From JBBPYR01 sp038199755 (GTDB taxonomy: Bacteria; Chloroflexota; Ktedonobacteria; Ktedonobacterales; Ktedonobacteraceae): a DNA stretch of 12,252 nucleotides. A program made the position numbers and the translations under genes. Positions within the stretch are counted from its first letter, which is position 1; each line of letters opens with the position of its first letter. The notes under the pieces were generated by a model. It saw nothing but the letters and a program-made list of their open reading frames with translations, was not told the origin of the DNA and made no database searches. This document shows positions 7,812 through 12,252 of this stretch, one piece after another. The DNA lies in assembly GCA_038199755.1 (NCBI GenBank), contig JBBPYR010000114.1:1-12252 (forward strand). The letters run 5' to 3'.

Positions 7812-8133
7812 TCTTTCTGCTCCTACAACAATGCTTTCCCGACAGGAGTTTTCTGACCACTGTTCTCGCATTTTTTGAGAGTTACATGATCTTAATCTGT
7901 GCTCTCCAGACGATGATGAAAACGCAGAGAAGTATTATCAACTGGGAAGGTTGGACGAACAAGCCGCAATACATCTTGAACGTATTATCCCTGGTGGTGG
8001 AGATCGGATTAGTTCAGCACGATATAATCTTGAGCTAGCTGTAGAAAAATCAAAACGTGGATTAGGACGCAAACTGGCTTTTTATCTAGACAAATTAGCC
8101 AAGTTCCTGCAAAGATGGAACCTCAACTCTTAG
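7658..8133 (+). pseudogene. Broken small gene downstream of DinD/BRO-like gene
   Basis: A good ribosome binding site precedes ATG 7658, which opens a frame starting MVHQNNPWESVRPLWRE and stopping at TAG 7757-7759. Adding one A to the six-A run at 7743-7748 moves the reading into the next frame (RLVEQQIIKGVLTIAEQLIN). That frame meets a single TGA at 7876-7878 and then continues ELHDLNLCSPDDDENAEKYY through to TAG 8131-8133. With those two repairs the gene would encode about 158 residues: mainly helical and charged, with no membrane segment and no family I recognise. The tail (EKSKRGLGRKLAFYLDKLAKF) is basic. One frameshift in a homopolymer plus one stop codon indicates decay. Sequencing error in the A-run is also possible for the first lesion. 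It probably formed a two-gene unit with the DinD/BRO-like gene. Confidence 0.55.
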
Positions 8134-8312
8134 TAGGTTTTGTAATGGCGGTCTATCGAAAGATGGCCGGATATATCAATGGCCTCACATATTCTCTGTT
8201 CGTATTGGAGCGGAACTAGTTGCACTGGCACTATGAACGGCAAGAGGAAAAGCAAATCTTCTTTGAAGCAGACTGCCAACGTTTTATAATAGAGATACAG
8301 CAGAACCACTAG
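8115..8312 (+). pseudogene. Further decayed coding sequence (tentative)
   Basis: One frame runs from ATG 8115 (MEPQLLVGFVMAVYRKMAG), passes a TAG at 8217-8219 and continues LHWHYERQEEKQIFFEADCQ to TAG 8310-8312. Between about 8171 and 8233 an adjacent frame (IYQWPHIFSVRIGAELVALA) looks more protein-like. The pattern suggests a small gene damaged by one or two frameshifts, possibly once continuous with the broken gene just upstream. No family is recognised and the interpretation rests on reading quality alone. Confidence 0.3.
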
Positions 8313-8358
8313 CTAATACAATAACCGTCATGTGTATAAGACGCATAGAGCAGCGAAA

Positions 8359-8387
8359 TATAAAAAATGGACAGCCATTTTTATATT
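8359..8387. repeat. AT-rich hairpin
   Basis: AAAAATGG (8363-8370) pairs with CCATTTTT (8375-8382) around a four-base loop. With one bulged A the stem extends outwards through AATATA and TATATT. It immediately precedes the terminator-like hairpin. The function is unknown: it could be part of a compound terminator or the end of a mobile element. Confidence 0.5.
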
Positions 8388-8390
8388 CGT

Positions 8391-8427
8391 AAGCGGGTTG
8401 CCCCACCACCTGAAAACCCGCTTTTTT
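8391..8427 (+). terminator. Rho-independent terminator
   Basis: AAGCGGGTT (8391-8399) pairs perfectly with AACCCGCTT (8415-8423) around a 15-base loop and runs into six Ts (8422-8427). It would end plus-strand transcription from the DinD/BRO-like unit and insulate the next gene. Confidence 0.65.
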
Positions 8428-8498
8428 GCCTTGACCTCGTACAAATGGGAGCTTGCGCCGAGACAACCCGACGGGATAATGCTAGTATGCCACTGCGA

Positions 8499-8628
8499 GT
8501 TGTGTAAGTGTGATGATTAGATGTCGTATTTTTAACAGACTCTGTGTCGTAAACAGTCAGTTTCCAAGCTGGGAAGCGAAGAAGAGCGAAACAAAAAGTA
8601 CGACATCTAATCATCACATTTACACAAC
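8499..8628. repeat. Long inverted-repeat element, 35-bp arms
   Basis: Arms 8499-8533 and 8594-8628 are complementary at 33 of 35 positions. The two differences (8508/8619 and 8529/8598) would be G-U pairs in a plus-strand RNA, so such a transcript could form an unbroken 35-pair stem. The 60-base loop holds smaller dyads: ACAGA (8535-8539) with TCTGT (8541-8545), and TTCC (8562-8565) with GGAA (8572-8575). No open frame and no flanking duplication were found. A palindromic MITE-like element or a structured RNA are both possible. Confidence 0.75.
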
Positions 8629-8663
8629 AAGGGAATAGCTTTCGGCTATAAGAAATTCCCATA

Positions 8664-8672
8664 TGATATACT
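8664..8672 (+). promoter_or_regulatory. Candidate extended -10 promoter of the 432-residue protein gene
   Basis: TGATATACT matches an extended -10 element, 37 bases before the ATG at 8709. No clear -35 hexamer is seen. Confidence 0.4.
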
Positions 8673-8708
8673 GTAGCACATTGATTGCGTTGTAGTTTGG
8701 AGGTTTCT

Positions 8709-10007
8709 ATGCCTGATGGTTCTCCCCTCGACCCACGGTTGCGGCAGGTGCTTGAGTTTCCCCTCGTTGGCGGGCTGTTCGGGCGGCGCTCTCGTCGCTT
8801 CGGCTACGGTATGACGATTCCCACTGGGCCGCTGGCTTTCACGTCACCACATGAGCCGCTGGCATTATGCGAGCTTGAACGCGCCTTGCTGATCGCGGCG
8901 GGCACGGGCGTCACTGGCTGGAACTTCGGCATACCGTATACGATCAATCAACCCGACTCGTTCAGCAATTATAGCCTGCGTCTGACCGGGCGCACCACGC
9001 CTTCGGCGGCCACGATTGGGGCTAGCGAACTCTTCTTCACCGATGATAGCGGCACCTACATTACACGAACGCGTGACCTGACGCCGGAACGCTTGCGTAT
9101 GTTCGAGAGCGACGATGATGTACAGCAGATCATTGCGGTATCGCAAGCGGCAACTATACAACTCAGCGATCAGCGGCTGGTGCTGCCCAGAGAGGCACCG
9201 CATTATGACGAGCATAATCTGTGGAATAGTAATCTGCCCGGAACCACCTTGTTCATGCCAATTGGCGATGTGGGACAACAACTGTTGGCCCTGCTAGCGA
9301 TGTACGTCTCGAATGGCTACACCCTCTACGATGACTACAAAGGATGTCTGGGCGGCAATTTAGAGCCATTTATTCGCACCGGTGTCATCACGGATACACC
9401 ACAGATGCGGTTCGCGCTTTCACACATCGAGCAAGCGGCCTATGCCACCGTTGCCATCGAGCTCGGCGTGATCGGGCAAAACATTGTGCTGATGATGCAG
9501 GCAATCGGGTTGGGCGGCTGGATGTATTCCGGCATCTTCCCCTATAGCGTGCTCGGCGCCTTCGCTGACGAGGGTGTGCGCGGACTAGGCTTCCGTTTTG
9601 TGCAGCGAGAGGATTGGACGCTGCCCAACCCCATCGGGCTTGATGGCTATTATGAGTCGCTTTGCCCACCATACGTCAAGGATATGTACGAGGCGGCACA
9701 GCGGCTCGCGCAACGAAAATTCGCTCCTAGTGGCACCTATGATCCAGACACAGGCGGTCCCTTTCGCGCCAGCAGCGAGCTAAAAGCCAGTGCGCAACCA
9801 TACACACAGGCACAAATCGCGTGCATCGGTGAGATGGCACACTACATCTACAGCACCTATGGGCGTTTCCCCGCACGCTACCCAACCATTCTCTTGCGCA
9901 TCTACACACAGGCACATCACCTTGAGAAAGCATTTTATGATCAGTTCTTCGCGCCAGGAGCGTACCTGCCCACGCACGAGGAGCATATGCAATTATGGCA
10001 TGCGTAG
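8709..10007 (+). CDS. Uncharacterised 432-residue protein, faint nitroreductase-like character
   Basis: I do not recognise this family with confidence. GGAGG lies five bases before the ATG at 8709 and fixes the start. A TTG frame opening at 8685 would overlap the predicted leader. The protein is soluble, with no signal peptide or clear membrane segment. Two stretches recall flavin nitroreductases: an early helix then GRTTPSAATIGASELFF (residues 94-110), comparable to the R-x-x-PSAGA-x-x-P/E-L region, and a hydrophobic helix ending LMMQAIGLGGW (about 261-271), comparable to the late helix and glycine turn of that fold. The rest (YDPDTGGPF, FPARYPTILLRIYTQAHHLE) has no known match. If the likeness is real it would bind FMN, but this is weak. 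It stands alone, with 93 bases before the next gene. Confidence 0.6.
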   Translation: MPDGSPLDPRLRQVLEFPLVGGLFGRRSRRFGYGMTIPTGPLAFTSPHEPLALCELERALLIAAGTGVTGWNFGIPYTINQPDSFSNYSLRLTGRTTPSAATIGASELFFTDDSGTYITRTRDLTPERLRMFESDDDVQQIIAVSQAATIQLSDQRLVLPREAPHYDEHNLWNSNLPGTTLFMPIGDVGQQLLALLAMYVSNGYTLYDDYKGCLGGNLEPFIRTGVITDTPQMRFALSHIEQAAYATVAIELGVIGQNIVLMMQAIGLGGWMYSGIFPYSVLGAFADEGVRGLGFRFVQREDWTLPNPIGLDGYYESLCPPYVKDMYEAAQRLAQRKFAPSGTYDPDTGGPFRASSELKASAQPYTQAQIACIGEMAHYIYSTYGRFPARYPTILLRIYTQAHHLEKAFYDQFFAPGAYLPTHEEHMQLWHA

Positions 10008-10027
10008 CATCTCTGCATAAAAGCCAC

Positions 10028-10070
10028 TTCCCATTCATGATAAAATAGTACCTAAACACGTTCATGGGAA
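10028..10070. promoter_or_regulatory. Possible promoter and dyad upstream of the PAC2 gene
   Basis: TGATAAAAT (10038-10046) resembles an extended -10 element. It lies between TTCCCAT (10028-10034) and its inverted copy ATGGGAA (10064-10070). A repressor operator or leader hairpin is conceivable. No -35 is obvious. Confidence 0.25.
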
Positions 10071-10100
10071 CATAGTGTCTGCGGATAAAGGGGTTTTGAC

Positions 10101-11057
10101 ATGTCTTATGTAGAATATCACGAGCAACCATTATTGCGAGACCCAGTGGTTGTCGTGGCACTCGGTGGCTGGAATGATGCCGCTGATTCAGCGACAACCG
10201 CTATAAAGTTTTTGATAGACCGTTGGAAGCCAACAAAATTCGCCGAGATTGATAGCGAAGATTTTTTCGTGTTCACCGAAACTAGACCAACCATCAAAAT
10301 GGTTGAAGGCGTACAACGCTCCGTGGTCTGGCCGACAAATCAGTTTCTCGCTCATAGCAGCGAAGAGGAGCTGAATCACGACGTTATCTTGTTCCTCGGC
10401 ACCGAGCCACAACTCAAATGGAAAACATTCTCTGATGCCTTCCTTGAGGTGTGCAAACGCTTTCATGCTTCCGAAGTCGTTTTCCTGGGTGCCTTGCTCG
10501 CGGATGTACCGCACTCCGCACGTGTCCCTATTTCGGGGACATCCACCAGCACCGATGTCACGGAACGTATGCGCGAAATGGAGATACGCAACTCGCGCTA
10601 TGAGGGACCTACGGGCATGATCGGCGTCCTGCACGATGCCTGTCGGCGCGCTAACATTCCCTCAGCCAGTTTCTGGGCGGCGGCACCCCATTACCTGGCG
10701 GCAACACCCAATATTAAAGTCACTGCCGCGTTGCTGAACTATGTGAATACCTTTCTCTCCTTTGGACTCGATCTGAGTGATATTCAGTCAGATGCGGTCC
10801 GTTTTGAAGAGCAGATCACGACGTTAGTTGCACGTGACCCTGAAGCAAGTGCTTATGTCCGCAAATTGGAAGAGCAGGTTGCTGAGATTGATGACGAAGA
10901 CGAGGAGAATGAGGATGAGGAGCCAAACCTGGATATCGTGCCCGGAACTGGCCCCTTACCGAGTGCGGACACGCTTATCCGTGGTGTGGAAGAGCTGTTG
11001 CGCAAGCAACGCGAGAACGGCCCTCCCATGCTAGAGGATGATGACGACGAAGCATAA
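10101..11057 (+). CDS. PAC2-family protein with acidic tail
   Basis: This is a 318-residue protein of the PAC2 (DUF75, proteasome assembly chaperone 2) family. The signature start reads DPVVVVALGGWNDAADSA (residues 14-31), followed by family-typical segments including VVFLGALLADVPHSARVP and EGPTGMIGVLHDACR. Archaeal and eukaryotic members assist proteasome assembly. Bacterial members, common in Actinobacteria, mostly lack a proven role. After the conserved domain (ending near residue 260, YVRKLEEQV) comes a strongly acidic stretch (about 262-278, mostly D and E), then a short helical segment (TLIRGVEELLRKQ) and a second acidic end (LEDDDDEA). The acidic parts are probably disordered and may bind a partner. 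AAAGGGG precedes the ATG by seven bases. The next gene starts 12 bases after the stop, suggesting an operon with the P1 peptidase. No proteasome subunit is visible in the window. Confidence 0.88.
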   Translation: MSYVEYHEQPLLRDPVVVVALGGWNDAADSATTAIKFLIDRWKPTKFAEIDSEDFFVFTETRPTIKMVEGVQRSVVWPTNQFLAHSSEEELNHDVILFLGTEPQLKWKTFSDAFLEVCKRFHASEVVFLGALLADVPHSARVPISGTSTSTDVTERMREMEIRNSRYEGPTGMIGVLHDACRRANIPSASFWAAAPHYLAATPNIKVTAALLNYVNTFLSFGLDLSDIQSDAVRFEEQITTLVARDPEASAYVRKLEEQVAEIDDEDEENEDEEPNLDIVPGTGPLPSADTLIRGVEELLRKQRENGPPMLEDDDDEA

Positions 11058-11069
11058 GAGGAGAACGCC

Positions 11070-12143
11070 ATGGTACGCATGCGCTTACGCGACCTCGGCA
11101 TTATCATTGGCCAGCTGCCAACAGGCACCTACAACGCCATTACCGACGTGCCGGGCATCTTAGTAGGGCAGAGCACCATTATTTTTGATGAACCGCGTGT
11201 TGCCCGCACAGGTGTCACCATGATTGTCCCGCGTGATGGAGCGATCTGGCAAGACTCAGCGTTCGCGGGCTATTTTAGCTTTAATGGCTGCGGTGAAATG
11301 ACCGGACTTCCCTGGCTAGAAGAGTCCGGTCTGCTGCAATCACCGATTGGCATTACCAATACTAACGCGGTCGGCATCGTGCGCGACACGCTCGTGGCGA
11401 CCGAAGCGGAAGAGTGGGATAGCAACGGTGCCTTGCCCGTGGTCGCCGAGACATGGGATGGCTGGCTAAACGATATCAACGCCTTCCATGTAAAGCAGGA
11501 ACATGTGCGGGCAGCCCTCGCCGCGGCCCGTGGTGGCACGGTCGCAGAGGGCAATGTTGGTGGCGGCACAGGTATGATTTGTCATGAATTCAAAGGCGGC
11601 ATTGGTACAGCATCGCGCCGTGTGAGTTGCCTCAGTGGAGAATATACCGTGGGCGCACTCGTGCAGGCAAATTATGGAGATCGTCACGAGTTGCGCGTCG
11701 ATGGCGTTCCCGTGGGTCGCGAACTGGGCTACGAACAGATACCCAGTCCAAAGCTAGAGACACCCACGGGTGGTTCGATTATCGTCGTGGTCGCGACTGA
11801 TGCTCCGCTGCTGCCAGTGCAATGTAAACGGCTGGCACGACGCGCCACGACTGGGCTGGCACGTGTCGGGGGCATTGGACATAATGGCAGTGGCGACATC
11901 TTCCTAGCCTTCGCCACCGGCAATCACCTATCGACAACAGCTAGCAAACCATACGATATTCAAATGCTTCCTCATCCACAGATGGACCCACTCTTCGCGG
12001 CAGTCGCAGAATGTGTTGAGGAATCTATTCTCAACGCCCTCACCTCCGCTGAAACGCTGACAGGCTTCAAGGGGCGCACAGCACAGGAGTTGCCCCTCGA
12101 AGAACTGCAACGCGTGATGAAAAAATATGGGCGTCTCGCCTAA
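11070..12143 (+). CDS. P1-family peptidase, DmpA/BapA-like aminopeptidase (MEROPS S58)
   Basis: This is a 357-residue self-processing aminopeptidase of the DmpA/BapA group, which releases N-terminal residues (including D- or beta-residues in known members). These enzymes are made as one chain and cleave themselves before a Gly-Ser bond to give two subunits. Here PTGGSIIVVVATDAPL places the predicted cleavage between G235 and nucleophile S236. The second catalytic element NGSGDIFLAFATGN has S274 and D276. The 38-residue spacing from S236 to S274 equals S250 to S288 in DmpA, which supports the assignment. Asp replaces the Glu of DmpA/BapA at that site. NYGDRHELRVDG (N201) is the likely oxyanion-hole region. 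The N-terminal ITDVPGILVGQ is typical. No signal peptide is seen, so it is probably cytoplasmic. AGGAG lies six bases before the ATG, and it follows the PAC2 gene by 12 bases. Its last 33 bases lie inside the terminal palindrome but read normally. Confidence 0.9.
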   Translation: MVRMRLRDLGIIIGQLPTGTYNAITDVPGILVGQSTIIFDEPRVARTGVTMIVPRDGAIWQDSAFAGYFSFNGCGEMTGLPWLEESGLLQSPIGITNTNAVGIVRDTLVATEAEEWDSNGALPVVAETWDGWLNDINAFHVKQEHVRAALAAARGGTVAEGNVGGGTGMICHEFKGGIGTASRRVSCLSGEYTVGALVQANYGDRHELRVDGVPVGRELGYEQIPSPKLETPTGGSIIVVVATDAPLLPVQCKRLARRATTGLARVGGIGHNGSGDIFLAFATGNHLSTTASKPYDIQMLPHPQMDPLFAAVAECVEESILNALTSAETLTGFKGRTAQELPLEELQRVMKKYGRLA

Positions 12144-12252
12144 AAGAAATGAATAGCAGATGGGAGTCGAGCCATTCGCTTAAGCGAATGGCTCGACTCC
12201 CATCTGCTATTCATTTCTTTTAGGCGAGACGCCCATATTTTTTCATCACGCG
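12111..12252. repeat. Perfect 142-bp palindrome at the end of the sequence
   Basis: Bases 12111-12181 are exactly repeated in reverse complement at 12182-12252, with no spacer and no mismatch. The palindrome includes the last ten codons and the stop of the peptidase gene and runs to the final base, so its true length is unknown. The central core is CGCTTAAGCG. A fold-back read or assembly artefact is most likely. Confidence 0.97.

Larger units (their letters stand above)
8134..8708. other. Gene-poor stretch at the right edge of the accessory patch
   Basis: This stretch contains tentative decayed coding sequence (to 8312), two adjacent hairpins (8359-8427, the second a likely terminator), a 130-bp inverted-repeat element (8499-8628), and the promoter and leader of the next plus-strand gene (8664-8708). 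No intact gene is supported. Confidence 0.55.

Noticed and set aside
7876..7878. In-frame TGA read as selenocysteine
   Set aside because: No convincing stem-loop of the bacterial SECIS kind directly follows, the gene already carries a frameshift, and a TGG to TGA change is the simpler explanation.
9727..10197. Minus-strand frame of 156 codons across the end of the 432-residue gene and the PAC2 start
   Set aside because: It crosses two plus-strand genes with good starts and stops, and the translation is rich in Arg, His and Cys, as expected for shadow frames.
12111..12252. Terminal palindrome as a transcription terminator for the peptidase gene
   Set aside because: The stem extends through the stop codon into coding sequence and to the last base of the window with perfect identity, which is not how intrinsic terminators look.

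Overview
The window looks like a chromosomal contig from a large-genome soil bacterium, most likely Chloroflexota and probably Ktedonobacteria. This is inferred from gene content and protein style: a KdpD-type (DUF4118) PAS/GAF histidine kinase, a PAC2-family protein with an acidic tail, and a DinD/BRO-like gene in an accessory patch. No rRNA, tRNA, CRISPR array or intact insertion sequence is visible.

Layout. (1) Positions 1-3971 hold two divergent genes: a membrane-anchored hybrid-sensing histidine kinase (minus strand) and a phytoene-desaturase-like FAD oxidoreductase (plus strand). (2) Positions 3987-6382 hold a minus-strand cluster: a DUF4111-type nucleotidyltransferase, an RluA-type pseudouridine synthase, and a small unknown protein whose start overlaps the synthase's 3' end. 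(3) Positions 6383-8708 form an accessory patch. It carries one BRO-N/DinD-like gene, a downstream gene broken by a frameshift and a stop codon, further decayed coding sequence, a terminator, and three separate long inverted-repeat elements (108, 113 and 130 bp). (4) Positions 8709-12143 are plus-strand genes: a 432-residue protein with faint nitroreductase character, then a tight PAC2 and P1-peptidase (DmpA-like) pair that is probably an operon.

The last 142 bases are a perfect palindrome (71-bp arms, no spacer) that copies the 3' end of the peptidase gene back on itself and runs to the final base. This is most simply a fold-back assembly or library artefact at a contig end, although a closed hairpin end would give the same sequence.

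The strongest candidates for something undescribed are the accessory patch with its three unrelated inverted-repeat elements around a DinD/BRO-like gene and a decaying partner, and the PAC2 plus self-cleaving peptidase pair. Neither can be shown to be a new system from this sequence alone.
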